Numbered from the stretch's first letter, positions 43,868-53,378 are shown. The stretch: DNA of 64,000 nt from Bianquea renquensis (GCF_014384895.1 NZ_JACRSQ010000019.1:12054-76053), one strand, 5' to 3'. Program-made: numbers and translations. The notes: generated by a model from the letters alone, not told the origin.

Positions 43868-46800
43868 TTACTGTTCTAAACTGCGCAATACATTTAGCTG
43901 CCCATATCCCCATTCATTGTTGGGATAGACAATGCCGCTTTTTCGGTCTGCACCGCGGATCAGATAGGTCTTCATAATGGTTGTGTTCATTGTCCGCTGA
44001 TTTCCCAACAGAATCCCCCATTCCATCAGCTGCGCCCCTGCTCCCGCTGCGATAGCCGCGGCGGCACTTGTGCCCGTCACTGGGGCATACCCTTCCAGCC
44101 CGCTCGGACCATAGATCCCCACTGCTGGCGCCACGATGGTCGGTTTCAGACGCTGTCCCCTCGTGGGCCCCCGGCCTGTCGCCTCGTACAGACTTTGGCT
44201 CAGGTGGTTATATCCACCTATGGTAATCACGCCCTCGTCTGTGCTGGGAACCGTCACGGTTGTGTAGGGGTCCGGCCTGAGAAATCGGGTCTCCGCCTGG
44301 CTCCAATTGCTGAGAGGCAGCCAGACATCATAGCGGCCATTTAAAATAATATCGCCATAGAGGTTAATCCGCCAAAGCCCCGGCGTCGGATTCTGAAGCT
44401 TAACCGAGATACACTGATCGCCGCTCCCCTCTGTCTGGAGATAATACCGCACAAAAACACGGGTTCGCTCTGATGGCAGCGGATAATCAAACAGGCTTCC
44501 CACCATGACCGGCAGCCGCTCAATGGTATATCCCCGAGGTGACGTGATGGAGATGGACATCTGGTCTGGGACATAGTTCCAAATGAAGAGACTTAACCCG
44601 GCTTCTCCCTCCGCCACAAAAAACTCGATCTCCTCCACACTGCCCGTCTGTCCTGCAGGAAACATTCCGGACATATGTTTGCTCTTATTGCCCTCATTTC
44701 CCGCTGCTACGAAGGCGCCAACCCCTTCCCGCTGCGTAAGTGTCGGTAAGTACTGCTCCAGCCCCATCGTCCCGTCATGGGCCCCCATGTTAGTTCCTAG
44801 ACCGCAAAGCACAATGAGCGGTCTGCCCTTTGCCCGATCTATGGCGAATTCGATTCCCTGAATAATGTCTGTGTGCTGATACGCGATGGCATCCTCTGGA
44901 ACCTGATAGAATTGTCGCAAGTTCTGTTTTGCTGGTTTTAACTTCACGACAATTAAATCAGCCCCCGGGGCCGCCCCTGAAAAGTCTTGCGCATAGTCCG
45001 GCATACCGGCTGCGATCCCGGCAATCTGCGTTCCATGTCCAACTTCATCCCGCATCGGTACGATCTCCAAAGGAGTATCCGACGCCAACGCCTCATCAAA
45101 ATCTTCCCGTGTATATTCTGTCCCAAATAAAAATCCTGACGGCGGATTGTTCTGCCAATTTGTTTGGTCCCAAGCCGCCAGAATCTTGCTGCTCCCGTCT
45201 TCGCGGATAAAGGCTGGATGTTGATAGGTGATGCCCGTGTCAATGATGGCGATCACGACGCCCGCTCCTGTCAGCGGCTCCTGCGTTAGCTGGCTGAGCT
45301 GCGTTATGCCCGACGCCTGTAGTGCCGATGTATCGGCGCAAAGCCCATAGAGCAGCGGAACTCTTGACAAGCGAAAGAGTGAGTAAATTGCCTGGGCAGA
45401 GGTATATTCATCTTGATGCAGAAATAATAAGAGATAATCGTTGCCAATTGGCTGTAAACAGACATCCCCTATGGACTTAAGCAAATCATCCACATCCTGA
45501 TTGATCTCCCCTTGAAACAAAAGATCCAGATATTGATCTGACGTTACGATTTCCTCGCATGTGACACCTGCTTCCCTTTGCTCTCGAATATAAGCAAAAT
45601 TTCGCAGCCATAAGTTGATATTCTGTTCGATTGGCAGGGGATCGGATCCTAAACCGGTATAGGGTGAGGGTGTATTTCGCGCCAATTGTCCCACGAGAGA
45701 ATTATCCCGGAATGTAGCGAATAGACAAAGTTTTCCATAGCCCCAATCCCGGTCGGGATAGGTCAACCCTCTCATGTCTCGGGATGCTCCCTTTAGCAAA
45801 AATGCTTTTAACCTCTCCCCATATAGCAACACATCGTTCCCTCTTATGATCCCCCACTCCATCAGCAGCGCTGCGCTGCCTGTCACAAAGGGGGCCGCCA
45901 TGCTAGTTCCGCTCTGAGCCCGGTAGCCCCCTCCCGGCCAAGGGGCGGTGATGTTGACTCCTGGCGCCGATATGTCAGGCTTGATCTCCCGGGATAACCG
46001 CGTAAAACCTCTCCCTGAAAAGGACGCGATGCTGTTGGTCTCCGTGTTGTAGGCCGCCACACTGATCGTCCTCACTGTCGTTGACGGCAGCGTGATGGTG
46101 ACGTCCTCCTCTGGCCGCAAAAAAAAGGTATTGCCCCTCAAGTCCTGGGTTGCAGTCATCCAAACGTCGTACTGACCGCCGACCACATTCCCTGTTTCGA
46201 TCTGAATGCTCCACAATCCCTCCGCTACCTGGGATGGCGAAAATAATTCAATGAGAATCGTGGACGCGATCGTATAGGGATTTGGCAGTGAATAGTAGAC
46301 GGATATGGTGGTTCCCTGTAGCACTGTCTGGTAGGCCGCCGGAGAGGGGACAATAATTCCAGTTCGCTCTCCGTCCGGAGCGGTGAGACCGATTCTGAGA
46401 TCATCTGTGTAAGACTTCCACAGTTGAAGAAAAACGCTCCTCCGATTCCCTCCCACCTGAAATTCAACGGCGGCCTCCTCGTGTGAAGAAAGGACCCCGG
46501 CTGCATGCCGCGCGGCTGCCCCCTCATTTCCCGCTGATACGACGATGGATGCATTCCAGCGCCGCGCCCACTCATCAATATATGTTTCAAAGAGAGAGTT
46601 TCCGTCGTGCCCGCCATCATTGGTCCCCAGACTGATATTGATGGCAACGGGCCTTCGCATCTCTCTCGCCGTCTCCACCACAAATTTGATCGCTCTCATC
46701 AGCGATGTCGTTTTTGTAAAGCCGTAGCCTTGACTGGAGTCCAACTTGACAATCAAAAATTCTGCCTCCGGGGCCACGCCGCGGTATTCACCCTGGGACG

Positions 46801-47437
46801 CACGGCCGTTTCCGCCCGCAATACCCGCTACATGTGTGCCGTGACCGACGGTGTCCTGAGAAGGCACAATGGTCAAAGCTTCCTGCCTGCTACCCGCGGC
46901 GATGGCGGCCGTGATCTCATCCTGTGTGTACAAGCTCCCCTCTAAAAATCCTGGCGGGGGTGTACCCGTTGTGATTTCCTGATCCCACAGATACACAATA
47001 CGGCTCGTTCCGTCTTCGCGTATGAAATCGGGGTGCAGATAATCGATTCCTGAGTCTAAAATTGCCAGCAGCGTACCCTCGCCCCGCAGAGAATAGTCCG
47101 GGAGCGTTTGCACCTGCGGAATGCAGGAAGCGATCAACCCGCGGCTGATCTCTAAAAGCAAGCCCTTTGGCTTTTCCAGGTATTCAACTTCCGGATAAAA
47201 GATGATGGCGTCGATTTGTTCCCGCGTTAGATATAGGATCGCATATTGGTCTGTCAGGATTTCCGTGGGTGCACCCCCAACTTGTTCCGCAACTGCATTA
47301 ATGTCGCCGTTATACCGAACGATGATCTCCCATCGATCGTCCGCCTGCGTATAGCCTTCCTGCAAGCTCTCCGTATTCTCCAGATCTTCTTTTGACAAGG
47401 AGAGCGCTGCCGCTAATTCCGAATCTAAGATTGCCAT
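43868..47437 (-). CDS. Double subtilisin-like serine protease (CspBA-like, S8 family)
   Basis: 1189 residues from the ATG at 47437 (GGAG 10 bases upstream); a longer form from an ATG at 47485 adds 16 residues. Two full S8 domains lie in tandem. Domain 1: D128 (AILDSGIDYLHPDF), H199 (GHGTHVAGI), S512 (SGTSMAAPF). Domain 2: D733 (AIIDTGITYQHPAF), H801 (GHGTQIAGI), S1124 (TGTSAAAA), with oxyanion Asn in both AGNEG motifs. Each has a jelly-roll insert between the Asn and Ser, as in Csp germination proteases. There is no secretion signal. Clostridial CspB activates the cortex lysin SleC, whose likely gene is divergent next door. In C. difficile the second domain (CspA) lacks catalytic residues; here both triads are complete. 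Confidence 0.88.
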   Translation of the reverse strand: MAILDSELAAALSLSKEDLENTESLQEGYTQADDRWEIIVRYNGDINAVAEQVGGAPTEILTDQYAILYLTREQIDAIIFYPEVEYLEKPKGLLLEISRGLIASCIPQVQTLPDYSLRGEGTLLAILDSGIDYLHPDFIREDGTSRIVYLWDQEITTGTPPPGFLEGSLYTQDEITAAIAAGSRQEALTIVPSQDTVGHGTHVAGIAGGNGRASQGEYRGVAPEAEFLIVKLDSSQGYGFTKTTSLMRAIKFVVETAREMRRPVAINISLGTNDGGHDGNSLFETYIDEWARRWNASIVVSAGNEGAAARHAAGVLSSHEEAAVEFQVGGNRRSVFLQLWKSYTDDLRIGLTAPDGERTGIIVPSPAAYQTVLQGTTISVYYSLPNPYTIASTILIELFSPSQVAEGLWSIQIETGNVVGGQYDVWMTATQDLRGNTFFLRPEEDVTITLPSTTVRTISVAAYNTETNSIASFSGRGFTRLSREIKPDISAPGVNITAPWPGGGYRAQSGTSMAAPFVTGSAALLMEWGIIRGNDVLLYGERLKAFLLKGASRDMRGLTYPDRDWGYGKLCLFATFRDNSLVGQLARNTPSPYTGLGSDPLPIEQNINLWLRNFAYIREQREAGVTCEEIVTSDQYLDLLFQGEINQDVDDLLKSIGDVCLQPIGNDYLLLFLHQDEYTSAQAIYSLFRLSRVPLLYGLCADTSALQASGITQLSQLTQEPLTGAGVVIAIIDTGITYQHPAFIREDGSSKILAAWDQTNWQNNPPSGFLFGTEYTREDFDEALASDTPLEIVPMRDEVGHGTQIAGIAAGMPDYAQDFSGAAPGADLIVVKLKPAKQNLRQFYQVPEDAIAYQHTDIIQGIEFAIDRAKGRPLIVLCGLGTNMGAHDGTMGLEQYLPTLTQREGVGAFVAAGNEGNKSKHMSGMFPAGQTGSVEEIEFFVAEGEAGLSLFIWNYVPDQMSISITSPRGYTIERLPVMVGSLFDYPLPSERTRVFVRYYLQTEGSGDQCISVKLQNPTPGLWRINLYGDIILNGRYDVWLPLSNWSQAETRFLRPDPYTTVTVPSTDEGVITIGGYNHLSQSLYEATGRGPTRGQRLKPTIVAPAVGIYGPSGLEGYAPVTGTSAAAAIAAGAGAQLMEWGILLGNQRTMNTTIMKTYLIRGADRKSGIVYPNNEWGYGQLNVLRSLEQ

Positions 47438-47548
47438 CTCGCTCGATCTCCGTTTTTTCTTCAGTATATGAAAAATATTATCCATCCAGACCTATTTTTC
47501 CATTGTGGCGCATATGAATAGGATAAGAACTGAATAAGGAGTATCGCC

Positions 47549-48838
47549 ATGCGCTTATTTCGAGAAATGCCTGCAACTATGGAAACCGCCAGCACAGGCA
47601 CTCTAAAGGTGGAAGCCCGGAGCCTGGTAGGGTTCCGTCCTCTGCCCGGCGGCACCGTAACCATTCGCCCAACTGGCAGCGAGCAAATTCTGGAAGTCCT
47701 GCAGACGGACGAATCTGGAAATACCCCGGTAGTAACGCTTCCCACTCCCCCCTTGGAACTCTCCATGGTGCCAGAATACGCTGTCAATCCTTACGCTCAA
47801 TATGACTTAATCTTCCAGTCCCCAGAGGCCGAGTCCGTCTTCATTCAAGGCACACAAGTCTTTGCAGGGCAGGAATCCCTTCAGGAGATCCGGGCTGTTG
47901 ACCGGGATAACCCTGATATCCCCGAGGTTCCCGTCACCGATCAACCGGACATCATCATCGGTCCCAATACTCTCAATGGAGACTTTCCGCCTAAAATTCC
48001 AGAAGATCCTGTGAAGCCCCTTCCCACCGATGAAAGTGGGTTTGTCGTTCTCAATGATATCGTAATCCCGGAATTCATCGTCGTCCATGACGGGCCGCCG
48101 AACTCCGATGCGCCCAATTATTGGGTGCGCTATGACGCCTACATTAAAAATGTTGCATCCTGCGAAATCTATTCCACCTGGCCGACTTCCACTATTACCG
48201 CCAATGTTCTCGCCATCATGTCGTTTACCTTGAATCGAGTCTTTACGGAGTGGTATCGAAATCAAGGCTATAATTTCACCATCACATCCTCAACAGCCTA
48301 TGATCATAAGTTTATCTATGGCCGCAATATTTTCAATAGTATTGCCCAGGTCGTCGATTCCGTCCTGACGAACTATATCACCAAACCTGGCATTGAACAG
48401 CCTCTTCTGACACAGTATTGCGATGGGCAGCGGGTCAGCTGTCCTGGATGGATGACACAATGGGGATCAAAGTATCTGGGGGATCAGGGATATGATGCAG
48501 TCTCGATTCTTCGCAATTTCTATGGCCCCGACATTTATTTAAACACAGCTCCCCAGGTGGCCGGCATTCCGGCATCTTTCCCGGGCTATAACCTGAGTCA
48601 GGGTTCGCGGGGTGATGCTGTCAGAACCATCCAGCGCCAGCTCAATGCCATCGCCAACAACTATCCCGCCATCCCAAAGGTCCCAGTGGATGGAATCTTT
48701 GGGCCCCAGACCGCGGAGTCGGTCCGGGTATTTCAAGAAGTATTTAATCTGCCCCCCAACGGTATCGTCGATTATCCAACTTGGTACCGGATCTCTCAGA
48801 TTTATGTCGCTGTCACGGAGATCGCGGAACTGCGATAA
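47549..48838 (+). CDS. sleC: SleC-like spore cortex-lytic enzyme precursor
   Basis: 429 residues, close to clostridial SleC (about 425-440). The first 110 residues are a Pro/Thr-rich beta region like the SleC pre/pro part. Residues about 185-300 resemble a SpoIID-like lytic transglycosylase domain (NVLAIMSFTLNRVFTEWYRN, HKFIYGRNIFNSIAQVVDSV). The end (350-420) is a peptidoglycan-binding domain: GSRGDAVRTIQRQLNAIA, VDGIFGPQTAESVRVFQ, GIVDYPTWYRI. SleC is stored as a zymogen in spores and cleaved by CspB to digest cortex peptidoglycan at germination. The divergent gene encodes a double Csp-like protease, strong supporting context. Identity comes from architecture and context, not a database match. 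AAGGAG lies 7 bases before the ATG. Confidence 0.72.
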   Translation: MRLFREMPATMETASTGTLKVEARSLVGFRPLPGGTVTIRPTGSEQILEVLQTDESGNTPVVTLPTPPLELSMVPEYAVNPYAQYDLIFQSPEAESVFIQGTQVFAGQESLQEIRAVDRDNPDIPEVPVTDQPDIIIGPNTLNGDFPPKIPEDPVKPLPTDESGFVVLNDIVIPEFIVVHDGPPNSDAPNYWVRYDAYIKNVASCEIYSTWPTSTITANVLAIMSFTLNRVFTEWYRNQGYNFTITSSTAYDHKFIYGRNIFNSIAQVVDSVLTNYITKPGIEQPLLTQYCDGQRVSCPGWMTQWGSKYLGDQGYDAVSILRNFYGPDIYLNTAPQVAGIPASFPGYNLSQGSRGDAVRTIQRQLNAIANNYPAIPKVPVDGIFGPQTAESVRVFQEVFNLPPNGIVDYPTWYRISQIYVAVTEIAELR

Positions 48839-48895
48839 AGAAAGGCTCTGTCATAGAAAAAAGTTTGCCTCGCGTCAGATTTTCCTATAGGTGAA

Positions 48896-48948
48896 TGAAC
48901 AGCCCCCCATTTGTTGATAGTATATCCTATCAAATGGGGGGCTGTTCA
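48896..48948 (+). terminator. Strong hairpin after the SleC-like gene
   Basis: Outer arms TGAACAGCCCCCCAT and its complement plus an inner TTGATAG/CTATCAA pair form a stem of about 22 pairs interrupted by a three-base bulge, followed by CTTATTTTAT on the plus strand. It lies about 60 bases after the stop codon and should terminate transcription before the CobW-type operon. Confidence 0.75.
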
Positions 48949-49106
48949 GACTTATTTTATATCAATATTTTGCTCCTCTGCCATCACGGAAAACACTCTC
49001 ATCTACTATCATACTGCAAGGAACGCCATTTTCGTGTATCAGCCGTGACATACACATCCGATGATATGCCGGCAAGTCAATGCCGCAAATTCTTTTTCAT
49101 AAACAC

Positions 49107-49135
49107 TTGCAAGTCGCGCCAAAAAACATTACAAT
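49107..49135 (+). promoter_or_regulatory. Promoter of the CobW/G3E pair
   Basis: TTGCAA (49107-49112) and TACAAT (49130-49135) are spaced by 17 bases, about 50 bases before the ATG. The -35 box lies in the palindrome ACTTGCAAGT (49105-49114). The rest of the 346-bp gap between genes (48839-49184) holds only the hairpin listed before; no classical Zur box was recognised. Confidence 0.55.
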
Positions 49136-49184
49136 ATAGTATTGACAGACTGTTAGTGTTTTTACAAAGAAAGGATGCTTGAAA

Positions 49185-50228
49185 ATGACCAAGATCGATA
49201 TTTTCTCCGGCTTTCTAGGAGCTGGCAAAACGACTCTGATTCAAAAGTTAATTGCCGAGGCTTTTCACGGTGAAAAGCTCGTGTTGATTGAGAATGAATT
49301 TGGCGAGATGTCCATTGATGGCGGCTTTTTGCAGGATGCAGGCGTGGAAATTACCGAGATGAATTCCGGCTGCATTTGTTGCAGCTTAGTGGGTGACTTT
49401 GGCGAGGCGCTTCAGAAGGTGTTGGCACAGTTCCATCCGGATCGAATTTTGATTGAACCCTCCGGCGTCGGTAAACTCAGCGATGTGATCCGCGCCGTGC
49501 AGAATCTCCATATGGACGGTGTTGTCTTGAACAGTTTTACCACTGTGGTCGATGCCAACAAGTGCAAGATGTATATGAAAAATTTTGGCGAATTCTATAA
49601 TGATCAAATCGAACACGCCAATTCCATTATTCTGAGCCGCACCCGCAATATCCCACAGGCAAAGTTGGATTCCTGCGTAGCGCTGCTTCGGGAGCACAAC
49701 TCCGCCGCCACCATCATTACCACCCCCTGGGAAGAACTCTCCGGCGTCCAGATTTTGGAAGCCATGGAGCACAAGAGCACATTGGAAGAGGAGTTGAAAG
49801 AACTGGCGGATGCGATACATCATCACCACGAAGAGGGAGAATGCTGCTGCCACCACGACCATGAGGAAGACGGGGAATGCTGCTGTCACCACGACCATCA
49901 TCATGATCATGATCATGACCATGACCATGGCCATCATCACGATCATCACCATGCAGATGAAATCTTTACCAGCTGGGGGATCGAAACCACGCATACATTT
50001 ACGGCGGAAGAGATCGAACAGGCGTTGACCGCACTGGCAGACAGTGAGACCTATGGTGTGATTCTCCGGGCCAAGGGGATCGTAGCCGGTGCCGACGGCA
50101 GCTGGATTCATTTTGACTATGTCCCGGAGGAGCACAACGTGCGGACTGGTCCCGCCATCGTCACTGGCCGGCTTTGTGTAATTGGCTCTCATATTAAGGA
50201 AGATGAGCTGAAAAAACTTTTTGTATAA
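49185..50228 (+). CDS. CobW/G3E-family metal-chaperone GTPase with a His/Cys-rich insert
   Basis: 347 residues from the ATG at 49185 (AAAGGA 9 bases upstream). The P-loop is FSGFLGAGKTTLIQKL, the metal-binding CxCC is SGCICCSLVGDF (63-66), and Walker B is ILIEPSGVGK. The G4 motif, normally NKxD, reads SRTR in IILSRTRNIPQ, so nucleotide specificity may differ. Residues 211-256 form an insert with two GECCCHHDH units and a long His/Asp tract, a likely metal reservoir. The C-terminal CobW_C domain (ETYGVILRAKGIV, GSWIHFDYVP) is present. G3E proteins load Zn, Co or Ni onto targets. It precedes a second, degenerate G3E gene by about 25 bases. Confidence 0.88.
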   Translation: MTKIDIFSGFLGAGKTTLIQKLIAEAFHGEKLVLIENEFGEMSIDGGFLQDAGVEITEMNSGCICCSLVGDFGEALQKVLAQFHPDRILIEPSGVGKLSDVIRAVQNLHMDGVVLNSFTTVVDANKCKMYMKNFGEFYNDQIEHANSIILSRTRNIPQAKLDSCVALLREHNSAATIITTPWEELSGVQILEAMEHKSTLEEELKELADAIHHHHEEGECCCHHDHEEDGECCCHHDHHHDHDHDHDHGHHHDHHHADEIFTSWGIETTHTFTAEEIEQALTALADSETYGVILRAKGIVAGADGSWIHFDYVPEEHNVRTGPAIVTGRLCVIGSHIKEDELKKLFV

Positions 50229-50252
50229 CCTTTGACGGGGAGGGACAAGCAA

Positions 50253-51197
50253 ATGGAAGATATGCCGGTTTATCTGTTTACAGGATTTTTGGAGGCAGGT
50301 AAGACAAAGTTCATCCAGGGAACGCTGTCAGACCCTCGATTCAACGAAGGAGAGCGGACTCTTTTGCTTCTCTGCGAGGAAGGGGAGGAAGAGTATGATT
50401 CAACCCTTCCGTATATGGAGAGTATATGGATCGAGACTCTGGAAAACGAATCTGATTTGACGCCCAAAGTGTTGGAGTATCTGGCGAATAAACACAAAGC
50501 AACGCGTGTCCTGGTGGAATACAATGGCATGTGGCAGCTCAGCTCTCTGTTCAATAACATGCCGGAATCCTGGACCGTCTATCAGAGATTCCTGTTTGCA
50601 GATGCAAGCACCTTCTTGGGATACAATTCCAATCTTCGAAGCCTGGTGGTGGACAAGCTGGCCAACTGCGATATTGTGATCTTCAACCGCTTTACCGGCG
50701 ATATGGATCCCATGGATTTTCACAAGATTGTTCGCGGCATAAGCCGCCGGGCGAACATCGCATATGAATACGAGAATGGCGATGTGAAAAATGACGACAT
50801 TGAAGATCCGCTGCCCTTTGATCTCAACGCACCGGTAATCCAAATCGAGGATGAGGATTACGCCCTGTGGTTTCGGGATGTGACAGAGGAGCCCAAAAAA
50901 TATAACGGCAAGATAGTAGAATATAAAGCGATCGCGGCGCTCAGCCGGCGATTGCCGCCAGGTGCCTTCGCATTTGGCCGTCATGTGATGACCTGCTGCG
51001 AAGCTGACATTCAGTTCGCCAGCTTTTTGGCGCAGTGTCCCAAAGCCGAAATGCCGGAAAATGCGGTCTGGTATACCATGCGCTTGCGCATCGACATCAA
51101 GTTCCACAAGCTCTACGGCCGCAAAGGACCCATCCTTACGGTCCTGTCCATGGAGAAAACAGAAGCGCCGGCCCAGGAAGTGGCCACGTTCTATTGA
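50253..51197 (+). CDS. Second G3E-like P-loop protein with a DUF1980-like C-terminus
   Basis: 314 residues from the ATG at 50253 (GGGAGG 9 bases upstream). The N-terminus VYLFTGFLEAGKTKFIQGTL is a G3E P-loop, but the CxCC motif is absent, Walker B reads VLVEYNGMWQL and the NKxD position reads FNRFTGD. The last 100 residues, with IVEYKAIAALSRRLPPGAFA and FGRHVMTCCEADIQFASFL, resemble the CC-x-AD core of DUF1980/YcgQ proteins, which accompany zinc-linked permeases. It may therefore be a regulatory or scaffold partner of the preceding chaperone rather than a classical GTPase. No YcgR-like permease gene follows. The DUF1980 likeness is by eye. Confidence 0.65.
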   Translation: MEDMPVYLFTGFLEAGKTKFIQGTLSDPRFNEGERTLLLLCEEGEEEYDSTLPYMESIWIETLENESDLTPKVLEYLANKHKATRVLVEYNGMWQLSSLFNNMPESWTVYQRFLFADASTFLGYNSNLRSLVVDKLANCDIVIFNRFTGDMDPMDFHKIVRGISRRANIAYEYENGDVKNDDIEDPLPFDLNAPVIQIEDEDYALWFRDVTEEPKKYNGKIVEYKAIAALSRRLPPGAFAFGRHVMTCCEADIQFASFLAQCPKAEMPENAVWYTMRLRIDIKFHKLYGRKGPILTVLSMEKTEAPAQEVATFY

Positions 51198-51291
51198 ATT
51201 TATGAATCCTCAATTTTTAAGGGGCGGTTGCAAAGCAGCGGCTCCTTCTCTATGTCCTAAAACAGTCCTGCTTTTGATATATAATAGAGAA

Positions 51292-51322
51292 GGAGTACCG
51301 CTCCATATTTTTGCGATACTCC
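51292..51322. terminator. Possible shared terminator between the G3E pair and thrS
   Basis: GGAGTA (51292-51297) and TACTCC (51317-51322) pair around an inner GGAG/CTCC-like fold, with CTTT after it on the plus strand. Both flanking transcription units converge here. The stem is short and weak. Confidence 0.35.
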
Positions 51323-51332
51323 CTTTATTGCC

Positions 51333-53270
51333 TTACGGTTTACGTTTTTCCCGGATATCCTCCAAAATCATATTGACACATGCGTCCAGCTCCATGGCCC
51401 CCACGTCTCCCTGCCCACGGCTGCGCACGGAAACGGTGCCATCCTCCGCCTCCTTTTGTCCCAGAATCACCATATACGGAATTTTATTGAGGCGCGCATC
51501 CCGGATCTTGTACCCAATCTTCTCCGCCCGGTCATCCAACTCAGCTCGGATTCCTGCTTTCTTCAAAGCGGCCAACACCTCATCGGCCCGGTCCATAACT
51601 TTCTCCGATATGGGCAACACTTTGGCCTGCACCGGAGCCAGCCATGTTGGGAATGCACCGGCATATTTTTCAATCAGCAGAGCGATTGTCCTCTCATAGC
51701 AGCCGATGGACGTGCGATGGATGATATACGGATACTTCTTCTGTCCGTCTCTATCGATATACTCCATGCCAAACCGCTCCGCCAGCTGAAAATCAATCTG
51801 TATGGTGATGAGCGTATCCTCCTTGCCATGGACATTGCGGATCTGAATATCCAACTTCGGCCCATAGAAAGCCGCCTCGCCCTCCGCTTCTGTATAGACT
51901 AATGAGAGGGAATCCAGAATCTCTTTCATCTTACCCTGAACCGCTTCCCATTCGTCAGCCGAACCAATATATTTATCTTTATTGTCGGGGTCCCATTTGG
52001 AGAATCGATAGGAAACATCCTCGTCCAGCCCAAGAGTTTTCAGCATATAATTTGCCAGATCCAGACAGCCTGCAAATTCATCCTGCAATTGCTCCGGCGT
52101 ACACATGAGATGCCCTTCGGAGATGGTGAACTGGCGAACCCGAATCAGGCCGTGCATCTCGCCAGACGCCTCATTTCGAAATAGGGTCGAAGTTTCCGCA
52201 AGCCGCATAGGCAAATCCCGGTAGCTGCGCATTTCATTGAGATAGGCTTGGAATTGGAATGGGCATGTCATCGGCCGCAGAGCGAACACTTCTCTATCCT
52301 TCTGCTCATCGCCCAGAATAAACATGCCATCCTGATAGTGATCCCAATGCCCCGATATCTTGTAAAGATCACTTTTCGCCATGTACGGAGTTTTCGTCAA
52401 CAGGTAGCCCCTTTTCTCCTCCTCATCTTCAACAAAACGCGACAACGTCTGAAAAATTTTGGCTCCCTTGGGCAACAATATGGGAAGTCCCTGTCCCACA
52501 TAATCGACAGTGGTAAAAATGCCAAGCTCCCGGCCCAACTTATTGTGGTCTCGCTTTTTCGCTTCCTCCACCTGCTCCAGATAGGCTTCCAGATCCGCTG
52601 TCTTCGTAAAGGCCGTCCCATAAATTCTGGAGAGCATCTTATTCTTCTCGCTGCCGCGCCAATACGCGCCCGCCACTGCCGTCAGCTTAAACGCCTTTAC
52701 AGGCCTGGTATTCATGAGATGTGGACCTGCGCAGAGATCAACAAAATCCCCCTGCTTATAGAACGACAAATGTGCATCCTCCGGCAAATCCTCAATAAGC
52801 TCCACCTTATAGGGCTCGTCCTTCTCCCTCATGAGCGCCAAAGCTTCCTGGCGGGGCAGCTCAAATCGCTCCAGCGACAGGCCCTCCTTGACGATCTTCT
52901 TCATTTCCTTTTCAATGGCGTCCAATTCTTCCTGCGTAAAGGCCTGTTCTCTGTCGAAATCGTAGTAGAACCCATTGTCAATAGCCGGACCGATGGCCAG
53001 TTTCGTCTGTGGATACAGCCGCTTGACCGCCTGGGCTAAAATATGGGATGCTGTATGGCGGAAGGCTTTTTTCCCTTCCTCATCCTGAAATGTCAAAATC
53101 TCCACCTGCGCGTCCTCCGAGACGGTCGTGCGCAGATCGACCACCTGTCCATTTACAAAACCGGCGCAGGCATTTCGCTCCAGCCCCTCACTGATGGCTC
53201 CGGCGATCTCAGCGACTGTAGCCGGCCCATCCAGCTCCATGACAACGCCATCTTTTAATGTGATCTTCAT
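51333..53270 (-). CDS. thrS: Threonyl-tRNA synthetase
   Basis: 645 residues from the ATG at 53270, with GGAGG 5 bases upstream. Order: TGS domain (ITLKDGVVMELDGPATVAEI), editing domain with HTASHILAQAVKRL and the downstream DLCAGPHL zinc-type motif, the class II catalytic core (FALRPMTCPFQFQAYL, LPMRLAETSTLFRNE, IRVRQFTISEGHLMC), and a C-terminal anticodon-binding domain (VQAKVLPISEKVMDRADEV, KIGYKIRDARLNKIPYMVIL). It charges tRNA-Thr. Only 108 bases separate it from the upstream gene, too few for a full T-box leader, so regulation by threonine starvation through a T-box is unlikely here. Confidence 0.97.
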   Translation of the reverse strand: MKITLKDGVVMELDGPATVAEIAGAISEGLERNACAGFVNGQVVDLRTTVSEDAQVEILTFQDEEGKKAFRHTASHILAQAVKRLYPQTKLAIGPAIDNGFYYDFDREQAFTQEELDAIEKEMKKIVKEGLSLERFELPRQEALALMREKDEPYKVELIEDLPEDAHLSFYKQGDFVDLCAGPHLMNTRPVKAFKLTAVAGAYWRGSEKNKMLSRIYGTAFTKTADLEAYLEQVEEAKKRDHNKLGRELGIFTTVDYVGQGLPILLPKGAKIFQTLSRFVEDEEEKRGYLLTKTPYMAKSDLYKISGHWDHYQDGMFILGDEQKDREVFALRPMTCPFQFQAYLNEMRSYRDLPMRLAETSTLFRNEASGEMHGLIRVRQFTISEGHLMCTPEQLQDEFAGCLDLANYMLKTLGLDEDVSYRFSKWDPDNKDKYIGSADEWEAVQGKMKEILDSLSLVYTEAEGEAAFYGPKLDIQIRNVHGKEDTLITIQIDFQLAERFGMEYIDRDGQKKYPYIIHRTSIGCYERTIALLIEKYAGAFPTWLAPVQAKVLPISEKVMDRADEVLAALKKAGIRAELDDRAEKIGYKIRDARLNKIPYMVILGQKEAEDGTVSVRSRGQGDVGAMELDACVNMILEDIREKRKP

Positions 53271-53378
53271 TCCAACCTCCATTCTGCCGCTCCAGCGGCA
53301 AAGTTAATCTATAAATACGTTCGCTTCTCTCCGCCAATCGCCGCCCTGTGTTTCATTATATCATAAATCGGGAAGCGG

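Noticed and set aside
48949..49184. Zur-type operator before the CobW pair
   Set aside because: No match to the Gram-positive Zur inverted repeat was found; only a 10-bp palindrome over the -35 box, too common to assign.
49880..49965. CATGAT/CACCAT-like simple DNA repeat
   Set aside because: Fully explained by coding of the His/Asp metal-binding tract in the CobW-type protein.
49386..50252. Long open frame (288 codons) opposite the CobW gene, with Met/Val runs
   Set aside because: It is the antisense of the His/Asp-rich tract (CAT/GAT repeats read as ATG/GTC-like codons); the plus-strand gene has all the family motifs.
53271..53378. T-box leader before thrS
   Set aside because: The gap to the upstream gene is only 108 bases and no T-box consensus or terminator/antiterminator pair was seen.
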